From: CAZBJJ01 sp964492245
GTDB lineage: Bacteria > Spirochaetota > Spirochaetia > Treponematales > Breznakiellaceae
Length of the DNA stretch: 43,653 nucleotides
Reading direction: 5' to 3'
Assembly: GCA_964492245.1 (NCBI GenBank)
Contig: CAZBJJ010000011.1
Span: 1 to 43,653 of the forward strand
The notes below the pieces were generated by a model that ran no database searches, was not told the origin of the DNA, and saw only the letters and a program-made list of their open reading frames with translations. Positions within the stretch are counted from its first letter, which is position 1; each line of letters opens with the position of its first letter. Shown piece by piece: positions 8,260 through 16,552 of the stretch. The position numbers and the translations under genes were made by a program.

Positions 8260-10311
8260 CCCTAGCGCAACCTCGCTGTATTGCTCCTGATTAGCAGCAA
8301 GGCCCTGGTGTTCGACTGCCAGAAGACCAGGATCCTGATTTAGAATATCAAAAATATCCGTATGAGCTTGGCTAAGAATGTCGAGATCTAAGCTGGGATC
8401 GGCCAGACCCAAAGAAATATAGCCCGACTGCTCCAGGCCTCGAAGCTGGCCAGGTCCGCGGAGCCTTAAATCCTCTTCGGCAATAATGAAACCATCGCGG
8501 TGGCTATGCATAACCTTTAAGCGGGCCTTACCGTCTTCGGTGGTGTCGGGGTTGAAGGTTAAAAAACAATAGGCCTGATGCGAACCCCGCCCAACGCGAC
8601 CGCGCAACTGGTGCAGGGCCGCAAGCCCAAAGCGGTCCGCATGCTCAATGACCATACAGCTGGCGTTGGGCACATCGATACCCACTTCTACCACGCTTGT
8701 GGCCACTAGTATTTTAACCTGCCCCAGTCTAAAAGCCTGCATAATGCCATCTTTTTCCTCGTCGGGAAGCTTGGAGTGGAGAACCTCTATTGGGAAATCG
8801 GGAAAGACCTTTGTGCCCAGAACTTTCGCCATGCCCACCGCGTCTTTAAGCTCCATATACTCCTGGTCTTCGATAAGCGGATAGACAAAAAAGGCCTGCC
8901 TTCCCGCTTCGAGTTCCCGACGCACCAAATCGTACACCTTGCCCATATCAGTTTGATAGGAGAGGTGGGTGCGAACAGGCTTTCGGCCAGGTGGAATATC
9001 TCGAATTGTGCTCACATCTAAATCGCCAAAGAGGGTAAGGGCAAGACTGCGGGGAATGGGGGTGGCACTCATCATAATAAGGTGAGGGCTTTCTCCCTTT
9101 GCCATAATGGCTGAACGCTGCATAACGCCAAAGCGGTGCTGCTCGTCGACAATGACCAGTTGTAAGTTTTTATATATAACATCGCGGGAGAAAAGAGCAT
9201 GGGTACCAATGACAATGTCGATGTCGCCCGCGGCCAGAGCAGCTAAAAGAGGGCGGCGCAGGGGGGCAGGCACAGAACCCGACAGGGCAGCTAGGCGCAA
9301 ACCCATGGGCTCCAAGAGCTTGGCTGCCTCCTTTGCAAGCTGGCGGGCGAGCAATTCGGTGGGCGCCATGATAGCCACCTGCCCCCCCGCTTCCACGCTG
9401 GCAAGGGCCGCCAAAAAGGCCACAAGGGTCTTGCCCGAGCCCACATCGCCTTGAATAAGGCGGGCCATGGGGCGCCCACTGGCTATATCGCTGTTTATCT
9501 CCTGTAGGGCCCCCTCCTGGCCCTGGGTGAGCGAAAAGGGCAGGCGCTCTATAAGGCGTTTTTGCAGGAGGCTGGGCCCCGGGTTGCGCTCCTTTGTCGT
9601 TGGGCCCAGGGCCCTGCGCTGTATTGCGCGGCGGGCAATGGGCAAGAGAAAGTGCAGGAGCTCTTCGTATTTAAGGCTTTGTATTGCTCGATCGCGGAGC
9701 TCAAAGCTCTGTGGAAAGTGAATATTTACAAGGGCCTCTGCCTTGGGCAGTAATTGATGTTTATTGCGCAGTGCTTCGGGGATTTCATCGGATATATTGA
9801 CCGCATAGAGGTTTAGGGCCTGTTTTACGGCCTTTCGCAATTGGTTTTGGCTAATACCCTCGCTAAGGCGATAGACCGGCAGAATGCCATCGGGGTTCTG
9901 ACCATGATTTTTGTATACAGTAAAACTGCTACTTTGAATTTCGCCCCGCTTAAAGACATATTTGGCCCAGACCCGAATGCGACTCCCCGGTGGATAGGAG
10001 GTGGCCAAATAGGCCCGGTTAAAACCCGAGAGACTAGCTCGGGTATCGCCATCAGTTATAATAAGTTTGGGATGCCGCCGGCCCCTAAAGTGCAGCCACT
10101 GCAGGCCAATTACCTCGACATCGCTTAAAATTTCTTTTTGCGTAGTCCAGGCAGAAAGGGGCTGAAGATGGCTCATGTCTTCCCAATTGCGCGGGTACCA
10201 GCGCAAAAGCTGGGAAATATCAATTATACCAATGGATGCCAGTTTCTGGGCAAGTGCTGGGCCAACGCCGGGAATGTGAGAACAGGGTATGTTGAGCTCG
10301 CACAGATACAT
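8257..10311 (-). CDS. recG: ATP-dependent DNA helicase RecG
   Basis: 684 residues, full family length. An N-terminal wedge/OB region (HIPGVGPALAQKLASIGI near residue 13, helix-hairpin-helix-like) is followed by a superfamily 2 helicase core. Walker A is GDVGSGKT (288-295), Walker B is VDEQHRFG, the DEQH form typical of RecG, then SATPIPRSLALTLFGDLD and the C-terminal helicase motifs HADRFGLAALHQLRGRVGRG. RecG remodels stalled forks and branches Holliday junctions. It starts 6 bases after the YggT-family gene, so the two are probably co-transcribed. Its stop codon lies inside the arm of the inverted repeat that follows. Identification is firm. Confidence 0.97.
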   Translation of the reverse strand: MYLCELNIPCSHIPGVGPALAQKLASIGIIDISQLLRWYPRNWEDMSHLQPLSAWTTQKEILSDVEVIGLQWLHFRGRRHPKLIITDGDTRASLSGFNRAYLATSYPPGSRIRVWAKYVFKRGEIQSSSFTVYKNHGQNPDGILPVYRLSEGISQNQLRKAVKQALNLYAVNISDEIPEALRNKHQLLPKAEALVNIHFPQSFELRDRAIQSLKYEELLHFLLPIARRAIQRRALGPTTKERNPGPSLLQKRLIERLPFSLTQGQEGALQEINSDIASGRPMARLIQGDVGSGKTLVAFLAALASVEAGGQVAIMAPTELLARQLAKEAAKLLEPMGLRLAALSGSVPAPLRRPLLAALAAGDIDIVIGTHALFSRDVIYKNLQLVIVDEQHRFGVMQRSAIMAKGESPHLIMMSATPIPRSLALTLFGDLDVSTIRDIPPGRKPVRTHLSYQTDMGKVYDLVRRELEAGRQAFFVYPLIEDQEYMELKDAVGMAKVLGTKVFPDFPIEVLHSKLPDEEKDGIMQAFRLGQVKILVATSVVEVGIDVPNASCMVIEHADRFGLAALHQLRGRVGRGSHQAYCFLTFNPDTTEDGKARLKVMHSHRDGFIIAEEDLRLRGPGQLRGLEQSGYISLGLADPSLDLDILSQAHTDIFDILNQDPGLLAVEHQGLAANQEQYSEVALG

Positions 10312-10317
10312 AGGCCC

Positions 10318-10899
10318 TTATGCACCGCCTAAAAGGAAGTTTATTAGCCCAATGCAAAGGCTGCCGAGAATGTTCAGACCCAGGGATAAAAAGGCCCCGG
10401 TAATAAGTGTTTTGCCATAGTCGAATTGCTGGTTTTTAAAAATGTATTTGTTGATTAGATTTTCTGCCGGTTCTGAAATTAGGGATACCTTGTGCCAGAG
10501 CGGGAGGTAGGAGTCTTTGGCCGTCTTCCAGGAAAAAAGACGCAGGAGAAAGATGATAAAGAAAAAACCTAAAACAAATGAAATGCCGGACCAAAGCGAG
10601 AGAATAAAAAGGCCAATAAAGGGAAAGATATTAAAACTGCGGGAAATATCCAATTCGTAAAAAAAGCGGGTAAAAAACGAAAGAATCGAAAGCGCAAAGA
10701 TGGGCGAGAAGTCGATATTCGTTTTTTTAAAAAAAGCCAGTCGCTTAAAAAAATCCAAATAGGGGTCGCAAAAACGGGCTAAAAATAGGGTGGCGCTGTT
10801 TTTATGGTCCTGCTGAACCCACGAGGTCAACAGGCGAACAATGACGAGAATTGAATATATGCTGCTTAAAAGCCCCAAAAATCGGAAAATACCATTCAT
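10318..10899 (-). CDS. YggT-family integral membrane protein
   Basis: 193 residues, largely hydrophobic, with about four membrane segments. The first half carries the YggT pattern (LLTSWVQQDH, then a conserved proline in ARFCDPYLDFFKRLAF, then IDFSPIFALSILSFF). The second half repeats it weakly (LISEPAENLINKYIF, FDYGKTLITGAFLSLGLNIL), so this is a two-repeat member. The family function is poorly defined: roles in osmotic stress and cell-division-associated membrane organisation have been proposed. It precedes recG by 6 bases and is divergent from the metallophosphoesterase gene. No strong ribosome binding site is visible before the ATG. Confidence 0.75.
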   Translation of the reverse strand: MNGIFRFLGLLSSIYSILVIVRLLTSWVQQDHKNSATLFLARFCDPYLDFFKRLAFFKKTNIDFSPIFALSILSFFTRFFYELDISRSFNIFPFIGLFILSLWSGISFVLGFFFIIFLLRLFSWKTAKDSYLPLWHKVSLISEPAENLINKYIFKNQQFDYGKTLITGAFLSLGLNILGSLCIGLINFLLGGA

Positions 10900-10948
10900 G
10901 CTTTAAAGATACGTGAAATTTCTTCTCTCGTCGAGTTATAGTTGAGGT

Positions 10949-12004
10949 ATGGTAAGAAATTTTTCGCAAAATCCTTTAATTACTCTTATGGAGCGCATTC
11001 CCACCTGGCATTTAAAAAAAGGGGAGAAGTTGGTTGTCTTTAGCGATCTGCATATGGGGGGTGGGGGCAGGGCAGACGATCTTTTGCACAATGGGCAATT
11101 GCTCAAAGAGCTTTTGGGCAATTATTATCTGCCAAGGGGCTATAATCTTGTTTTAAATGGCGATGTGGAAGAACTCCAGCGCTTCCCGCTGTCGCGAATA
11201 CGTGAGCAGTGGCGTTCCCTGTACGAAATTTTCGACGCCTTTAATCAGGAGGATCGTCTGTACAAAATTTTGGGAAACCACGACGAGGTTTTGCGCTTTG
11301 TGCCAAATAAACCCTATCAATTGTATGATGGCTTGAAAATTGATACTGGGTCCCTAGAGTTCCATATTTACCATGGGCATCAGTCTATGGCCCGCTACGA
11401 ACGCGCCTCGTTTTTTATTGGTTTTTTGCTGCGCTATATAGCCACCCCCCTTGGCATTCGCAATATTGCCAATCGGCGGCGAATTCGCCAACGCTTTGCC
11501 ATAGAAAAGGCTGCCTACGACTATTCGCTGGAACAGAAGGTTGTCTCTATTATTGGGCATACTCACCGCAGTCTTTTTGAATCGCTGTCGCGCTATGATA
11601 TTATCAAATTTGAAATTGAAGGGCTGTGCAGAAATTATACCAGGGCGGACGAACAGGAGCAGGCAAAAATTGAGCAGGAGGTCTTAGCCCTGCGCCACGA
11701 ATTGGAAAAATTGACCAAAAAACAGCGCCGGACGAGTTTGCATCCCAGTTTGTATGGCAATGTCCTACCGGTGCCCTGCCTTTTTAATTCGGGTAACTGT
11801 ATTGGAAAGAAGGGCATCAATTGTATAGAGTTGGATAGCGAGCGCATCTCGCTTATATATTGGTATCATCGGGGGGCGAGCAAAAAATTTGTGCAGCGCG
11901 GTGGCTATTCAATTGAAAAAATAGAGAATTCAGATATTCGGAAAGTGGTACTGAATACGGATAAGCTCAAATATATTGCCGCCCGTATACGTCTGTTGTC
12001 TTAG
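10949..12004 (+). CDS. Calcineurin-like metallophosphoesterase
   Basis: 351 residues. The metal-binding motifs of the family occur in order: FSDLHMG (Asp33, His35), NGDVEE (Asp72), GNHDE (Asn110, His111), YHGHQ and IGHTHRS. There is no signal peptide, so a cytoplasmic or membrane-peripheral enzyme is likely. A basic, coiled-coil-like stretch (about residues 230-260, RADEQEQAKIEQEV) follows the catalytic part. The substrate is unknown; UDP-2,3-diacylglucosamine hydrolases and cyclic-nucleotide phosphodiesterases share this fold, but nothing visible favours one. The start is uncertain because GAGG lies only one base before the ATG; the in-frame ATG at 10988 has no better site. It immediately precedes the motility operon. 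Confidence 0.8.
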   Translation: MVRNFSQNPLITLMERIPTWHLKKGEKLVVFSDLHMGGGGRADDLLHNGQLLKELLGNYYLPRGYNLVLNGDVEELQRFPLSRIREQWRSLYEIFDAFNQEDRLYKILGNHDEVLRFVPNKPYQLYDGLKIDTGSLEFHIYHGHQSMARYERASFFIGFLLRYIATPLGIRNIANRRRIRQRFAIEKAAYDYSLEQKVVSIIGHTHRSLFESLSRYDIIKFEIEGLCRNYTRADEQEQAKIEQEVLALRHELEKLTKKQRRTSLHPSLYGNVLPVPCLFNSGNCIGKKGINCIELDSERISLIYWYHRGASKKFVQRGGYSIEKIENSDIRKVVLNTDKLKYIAARIRLLS

Positions 12005-12020
12005 AAGGGCTGTTTCGCCC

Positions 12021-12049
12021 TTGACGGATATTTTCTATCGAAGCATACT
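12021..12049 (+). promoter_or_regulatory. Candidate housekeeping promoter of the motility operon
   Basis: TTGACG (12021-12026), a 17-base spacer and CATACT (12044-12049) match the sigma-70 pattern 5/6 and 4/6. Transcription would begin near 12056, ahead of the AGGGAGG ribosome binding site (12071-12077) of flbB. A sigma-70-type promoter at the head of a flagellar operon is the known arrangement in Treponema and Borrelia. A short hairpin (AAGGGC with GCCCTT, about 12004-12022) touches the -35 box and may end the upstream gene. Confidence 0.5.
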
Positions 12050-12085
12050 GATATTATTCTATGAAACTATAGGGAGGCGCGCACT

Positions 12086-12718
12086 GTGGCGGGCTATGGA
12101 AAAGAAAAAGTTGCGGGCAGAGTAGTATTCCTCCTTTTATTGATTATCGCAATGATTCTCGGCGGGGCGCTGTGGTTCGACCGGCTGGGGCTCTTCGATT
12201 TAAAAAATACAATGCGGCCGGTTTTACGGCTTTTTGGCAAAGAGGTGCGCCAGGGGGTGGAGCTAAAACCGGGACAGACGCTGTCCATCGACGAGGAACG
12301 CCTTGCCCTGCGTTTGGAGGCCCTGGAACTGCGAGACCAGGAATTGAGCATTTTCGAGGAAAATCTGCAAAAAAGGCAGGCAGAAATCGAACAAATGGCC
12401 CAAGAACTGGAAGAAAGACAGAAAGCTATCGAAGAAGAAGAAAAATCATTTAATGTATCGCGCCAACAGTTCGAGAATAGAAGAGTAAACGTCGAGCAGA
12501 ATGCGCGTTACCTGATTGGCATGCCGCCAGAGAAGGCGGTGGACATACTTGTGGCCATGGACGATCAGGACGTAATTGATGCGTTCCGGATGACCGAAGA
12601 GATTGCGCTTGCCGAGGGAACCAGTTCCATGGTTGCCTATTGGCTTTCGCTTTTTCCGGCCCAAAGGGCAGCAGAAATCCAGCGTAAGATGGCGGGTAAA
12701 CCCAGAATTCTTAACTAG
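12086..12718 (+). CDS. flbB: Periplasmic-flagellar collar protein FlbB
   Basis: 210 residues; GTG start 8 bases after AGGGAGG. One N-terminal membrane helix (about 12-33) is followed by a long charged coiled coil (about 75-140, rich in E, Q and R) and a C-terminal MgtE-N-like helical domain (GMPPEKAVDILVAMDDQDVIDAF). This layout and the position directly before fliK and flgD match FlbB of Borrelia and Treponema, a spirochaete-specific protein needed for the motor collar and the orientation of periplasmic flagella. It is the first gene of the operon here; fliE to fliJ, which precede it in Borrelia, are absent upstream. Name rests on architecture and synteny. Confidence 0.82.
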   Translation: MAGYGKEKVAGRVVFLLLLIIAMILGGALWFDRLGLFDLKNTMRPVLRLFGKEVRQGVELKPGQTLSIDEERLALRLEALELRDQELSIFEENLQKRQAEIEQMAQELEERQKAIEEEEKSFNVSRQQFENRRVNVEQNARYLIGMPPEKAVDILVAMDDQDVIDAFRMTEEIALAEGTSSMVAYWLSLFPAQRAAEIQRKMAGKPRILN

Positions 12719-12765
12719 CTGCGCGCCCTCCGGTGCCATTCTGTTTTGGCGCAGGAGGTCTTTGG

Positions 12766-14396
12766 GTGATACAAACACTCTTGCCAAGGTATGACATTGC
12801 CGAGCAGGACAGCAGCGCTCTGTCCGTCTTCCCCTTTAATTCTCAATCTCATCCGAATGCGGTCGATGGGCCCGAAACTCCCTTTGTGGATTGTTATGAG
12901 CAGGTTCTAGCAGCGGAGCTGGAAGGCCCGGCTAAAGGTGCGCCTGAAGGTGCACCTGAAGGTGCACCTGAAGGTGCACCTGAAGGTGCGGCCTATTCTA
13001 ACGAGGACGCTTTGGCCGATGCCAAGAGAGGGAAAATCGAGGAGAGGCTACAAGAGCAGGAAGCAGAAAAAAAACTGAGCTCTAAAAAAAAGCAGGTCAA
13101 TATTGATGGCGAAAATCCTCTCCCTTTACAAAGCATGCAGGCAGAAATTGCTTTCCAGCCAGGGATTGCCAAGAATATCAAAAAGAATGAATTTAATTCT
13201 GCCAGGCCCGATGGCCTTAAACACATTGCAGAACCCAAAGAGGGCAGGGCTGGTATAGCTAAAAAACGTGAGTATATGACAGGCCTTGCCCAGGGTGGGC
13301 CGAGCAAGGGAAAGGTTTCGGAAAAGGCCCAAGAAATTAAAGATAAAAAAAACTCAACGCCGGAGCAGTTAGGGGTAAAAAGCGAAAAGCTTGCAGACTC
13401 TGCCAATAAATTAAAAACTCCTGTCCTTACTAGGCCGGCAAAGAGCGGGCGCGAAGAGGCCATAGAAGAAGCAAAAACAGGGCGGAAAAACAAAAAAACT
13501 TCCAGCCCTGTCGATGCCAAAATGGCCCCAGCTAAAAGCAAGGCAAAAACAGAGGATGCAAAACCCATTCGCAATAGACGAAAAGAGCGACTGGAAATTG
13601 CGGTAGAGGATAGGCGCAGTGGCACCCGGGCTAGGGGAGCGGAGGGGGCGCAGGATGTACCCACAGATAGTAGGGCTCTTTCGCAAACAGCCTCAGCTGN
13701 NNNNNNNNNNNNNNNNNNNNNNNNNNNNNNNNNNNNNNNNNNNNNNNNNNNNNNNNNNNNNNNNNNNNNNNNNNNNNNNNNNNNNNNNNNNNNNNNNNNG
13801 CTGAGGCTGATGCCGCGGCTGAGGCCGATATAATTGTCAATCTTTCGCCGAATGCGGTACAAAACCAGTTCGCTTCCCGCGAGGGCGCACAGACTGGCGG
13901 CCCAATGGGGCAAAGCCCTTCTTTTTCTACAGCGCTGGCACAGGAATTGCGCGCCCAGTATAACGGCGACATTGTCCGCCATGCCTCTGTTGTATTAAAG
14001 GATGGGGGCGAGGGCCTTATTCGCCTGGCACTGCGACCGGCCGAGCTGGGAGATGTCAAGATACGCCTGAATATTGCCGACAACAAAATAAGGGCCAATA
14101 TTGTGGTAAAAAGCGAAGAGGCCTTAAAAGCCTTCGAAAGCGAGTTGGAAAACCTTAAACAGGCTTTTTTAGATGGCGGCTTCGATGGGGCCAGCTTGAA
14201 TTTATCGGTGGCCTCGGATGGGCGCGGAAACCAGGGGTCCTACCCGGGCGGGCAGAACCAGGGGGCAGAACCTTTTTATTCAGCTCGACTGCGAGCAAAA
14301 GAATACGAACAGGCAATGCCTTTGGCCCTAAATAGCGAGGCAGATATGCCGATATTTGAAAGACAGGGCCTACAGAAAGTTAATGTATTGGTCTAA
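12766..14396 (+). CDS. fliK: Flagellar hook-length control protein FliK, interrupted by an assembly gap
   Basis: Best start is the GTG at 12766, seven bases after AGGAGG (12753-12758), not the upstream in-frame ATG at 12733. The N-terminal part is low-complexity and charged, with a GAPE tandem repeat, as in the ruler region of FliK. The C-terminal Flg_hook domain is clear: GLIRLALRPAELGDVKIRLN followed by NKIRANIVVKSEEALKAFE. FliK measures the hook and triggers the FlhB specificity switch. The 100-N run splits the gene: the left half is in the frame of 12766 and the right half is open from 13800 in another frame. One uninterrupted gene requires a true gap length of 2 modulo 3, so 100 is a placeholder. 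Known as tap1/flbC in spirochaetes. Confidence 0.85.
12937..12990 (+). repeat. 12-bp in-frame tandem repeat in fliK
   Basis: Four copies of GGTGCACCTGAA (the first with one change) plus a half copy encode GAPE repeats. Near-identity of the copies suggests recent expansion. Confidence 0.9.
13700..13799. other. Assembly gap of 100 N inside fliK
   Basis: Exactly 100 N, the usual scaffold placeholder. The gap is flanked by an exact 10-base inverted repeat (CAGCCTCAGC on the left, GCTGAGGCTG on the right). The right flank encodes Ala-Glu-Ala-Asp repeats, so a hairpin or low-complexity repeat probably broke the assembly. Confidence 0.97.
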
Positions 14397-14411
14397 GGGG
14401 GAAAAGAGAAT

Positions 14412-14849
14412 ATGGATGTAATGGGCAGACTTACTGCACGTGAACAGAACCAGGTGCGCATGGATGTGGACGCCTTTAACAAATCGATAGAGCAGGGACG
14501 CCAACATCGCCAGGAACTGGGCAAGGACGATTTTATTAAAATCCTAATAACCCAGTTATCGCATCAGGATCCAACGGCACCCATGGAGGACAAGGAGTTT
14601 ATTGCTCAAATGGCTCAATTCTCTTCTCTGGAACAGATGACAAATATGGCACAGGATTTTTCAAAATTGGCGAGCATGTTTACCAGTAGCGAGGCAGTTT
14701 CCTCGCTGGGTAAAAGCGTAGAAATTGTACAGGGTGAACAGCTTATAAATGGAAGGGTTACTGCAGTTACCCGCGGAGTGGCGCCGGAAGTCTTGGTAAA
14801 CGGCGAGTACTACGATTGGGAATCGGTTAACAAGGTTTTTGAGGAGTAA
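14412..14849 (+). CDS. flgD: Flagellar hook assembly (capping) protein FlgD, short form
   Basis: 145 residues; a GGGGGA-type site lies before the ATG. The conserved N-terminal FlgD segment is clear (LGKDDFIKILITQLSHQDPTAPMEDKEFIAQMAQFSSLEQMTNM), followed by a compact C-terminal part (SLGKSVEIVQG). Spirochaete FlgD proteins are shorter than the enteric form, lacking most of the FnIII/Tudor region, so the length is normal here. FlgD caps the growing hook and is required for addition of FlgE subunits, encoded 6 bases downstream. It is exported by the FliOPQR/FlhAB gate encoded later in the operon. Confidence 0.95.
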   Translation: MDVMGRLTAREQNQVRMDVDAFNKSIEQGRQHRQELGKDDFIKILITQLSHQDPTAPMEDKEFIAQMAQFSSLEQMTNMAQDFSKLASMFTSSEAVSSLGKSVEIVQGEQLINGRVTAVTRGVAPEVLVNGEYYDWESVNKVFEE

Positions 14850-14855
14850 TGGCAT

Positions 14856-16256
14856 ATGATGCGATCGTTATATTCCGGTGTAGCCGGTTTACAAAACCAT
14901 CAGACAAGAATGGATGTCCTGGGGAACAATATTTCCAACGTCAACACTACCGGCTTTAAGAAGGGTCGGGTGCAGTTTCAGGATCTTTTGTATCAGCAAC
15001 TTTCTGGCGCTGCTAAACCCACCGAGGAAATTGGCGGGGTAAACCCAAAAGAAGTTGGTCTTGGCATGCTTATTGCGAGTATCGACACCATTCATACTCA
15101 GGGGTCTTTGCAGACAACTGGTGTGGGAACCGATCTGGCTATTCAAGGTGGCGGTTTTTTTGTTCTTAAAAATGGTGAAAAATCTTTTTATACCCGCGCG
15201 GGGGCCTTTAGTCTGGATAAAGACGGCACTCTGGTGAACCCAGCCAATGGCATGCGCGTGCAGGGTTGGATGAGCCAGGAGGTAGAGGGGAGCCTCGTTT
15301 TAAACACCTCTGCCGATGTGGAAGACTTAATAATTCCCATGAATGCAAAAGACCCCGCCAAAGAGACCACCAGTGTACAGTTCGCCTGCAATCTGGATAA
15401 GCGCACCCCCGAATTGGAAGAGGGCGCCGGCTTGGCGGATATATTAAAGGCCACCTGGGGAACCGAGTTAAAAGTCTACGACAGCTTTGGCGATCAACAT
15501 CTTTTGCGAGTCGATTTTACCCGCGTACCGGAAACGAATAATCAGTGGACGGCAACGGTGAGCGTGGATCCTCAGAGCGAAACACCCACCGGAGCCAGTG
15601 CTGGCTTTGGCGAAGCGGGGGCCTCGATTGGGGGGGGGAATACCTTTACCGTGGAGTTTTCGAACGAGGGCACCATTTCGCGCGTTATCGACGCCCAGGG
15701 CAACGAAAGCCCCGAAGAGGGCCTGCTAACTATGCGCGTCTCCTACGATGTGCAGGGTGCCAACCTCGACGAGGATGGCAACATCCCGCGCCAGGAATTT
15801 GTATTAAACATGGGCGAGGTCGGTGCCTACGACAATGCAATAACCCAATATGCCGAACGCAGCAGCACCAAAATGGTAGAGCAGGACGGCTACAGTATGG
15901 GCTATTTGGAAAACTTTAAAATTGATCAGTCTGGTATGATAACGGGCATCTACTCCAATGGGACAAACCGGCTTTTAGGGCAAATAGCCATGGCCACCTT
16001 TACCAACCCCGGTGGCCTAGAAAAAGCTGGCGAGAACACCTTCGTGGTCTCGAACAACTCCGGTAACGCCAATATTAGCCCATCGGGCATTGCGGGCAAG
16101 GGCAAATTGATTGCCGGCGCCCTGGAAATGTCCAATGTGGATTTGGCCGAACAGTTTACCGATTTAATCGTAACCCAGCGGGGTTTTCAGGCCAACTCGA
16201 AGACGATTCAGACATCGGACCAAATGCTCCAAGAGCTTATGTCCCTTAAACGTTAA
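14856..16256 (+). CDS. flgE: Flagellar hook protein FlgE with lysinoalanine cross-link residues
   Basis: 466 residues. The N-terminal rod-type motif (LGNNISNVNTTGFKKGRVQFQDLLYQQL) and C-terminal motif (DLIVTQRGFQANSKTIQTSDQMLQELMSLKR) define the flagellar rod/hook family. Counting from the first ATG gives Lys165 (codon at 15348), Cys178 (15387) and Asn179. Lys165 and Cys178 have the same numbering as the residues known to form the self-catalysed lysinoalanine cross-link between FlgE subunits in Treponema denticola, which stiffens the periplasmic hook. Tandem ATG codons leave the start ambiguous by one residue. GGAG lies 9 bases upstream, inside the end of flgD. A terminator hairpin follows the gene. 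Confidence 0.97.
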   Translation: MMRSLYSGVAGLQNHQTRMDVLGNNISNVNTTGFKKGRVQFQDLLYQQLSGAAKPTEEIGGVNPKEVGLGMLIASIDTIHTQGSLQTTGVGTDLAIQGGGFFVLKNGEKSFYTRAGAFSLDKDGTLVNPANGMRVQGWMSQEVEGSLVLNTSADVEDLIIPMNAKDPAKETTSVQFACNLDKRTPELEEGAGLADILKATWGTELKVYDSFGDQHLLRVDFTRVPETNNQWTATVSVDPQSETPTGASAGFGEAGASIGGGNTFTVEFSNEGTISRVIDAQGNESPEEGLLTMRVSYDVQGANLDEDGNIPRQEFVLNMGEVGAYDNAITQYAERSSTKMVEQDGYSMGYLENFKIDQSGMITGIYSNGTNRLLGQIAMATFTNPGGLEKAGENTFVVSNNSGNANISPSGIAGKGKLIAGALEMSNVDLAEQFTDLIVTQRGFQANSKTIQTSDQMLQELMSLKR

Positions 16257-16268
16257 TAAATTTGCACG

Positions 16269-16304
16269 CCTTAGGCTAGATATTCTGGCCTAAGGTCTTT
16301 ATTT
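16269..16304 (+). terminator. Intrinsic terminator after flgE
   Basis: CCTTAGGC (16269-16276) pairs with GCCTAAGG (16288-16295) around an 11-base loop and is followed by TCTTTATTT. It lies 12 bases after the flgE stop, inside the operon, and could limit read-through from the hook genes into the stator and switch genes. Confidence 0.65.
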
Positions 16305-16330
16305 ACAAATAATTAAAGCTATAGTATGTT
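16302..16330 (+). promoter_or_regulatory. Candidate internal promoter before flbD
   Basis: TTTACA (16302-16307), a 17-base spacer and TATGTT (16325-16330) match sigma-70 elements 5/6 and 4/6. The -35 begins within the T-tract of the preceding terminator. Initiation near 16337 would restart transcription just before the AAAGG site of flbD. Confidence 0.4.
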
Positions 16331-16348
16331 GGTATAAAGGAAAATGCG

Positions 16349-16546
16349 GTGATACAGGTTACCCGGCTGAACGGCAAGGAATATTTCTTAAATCCCCATC
16401 AAATAGAGGCCATAGAAGAGGTCCCCGATACCACTATTTTACTTTTATCGGGCAAGCGCGTGGTAGTACAGGAGAATTCTAAAGAGGTAATTGAGCGTAT
16501 TATAGCGTATCGAAAAACGATTGGCTGTTTTAGTAACGAGGAGTAG
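16349..16546 (+). CDS. flbD: FlbD family small flagellar protein
   Basis: 65 residues; GTG start after AAAGGAAAATGCG. The sequence (VTRLNGKEYFLNPHQIEAIEEVPDTTILLLSGKRVVVQE) matches the small FlbD family found next to motA in spirochaetes, Firmicutes and other groups. It is unrelated to the Caulobacter NtrC-like FlbD. The molecular role is not established. It sits 6 bases before motA and is the first gene after the internal terminator/promoter module, so it may head a second transcription unit with the stator genes. Confidence 0.9.
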   Translation: MIQVTRLNGKEYFLNPHQIEAIEEVPDTTILLLSGKRVVVQENSKEVIERIIAYRKTIGCFSNEE

Positions 16547-16552
16547 GCGTAT

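Noticed and set aside
12937..12990. CRISPR-like periodic repeat
   Set aside because: Units of 12 bases without spacers are a coding tandem repeat; no CRISPR array or cas gene is seen in the window.
12993..13982. Long minus-strand open frame across the fliK gap
   Set aside because: Its length is due to the N run and low-complexity composition; the plus-strand frames carry FliK features and ribosome binding sites.
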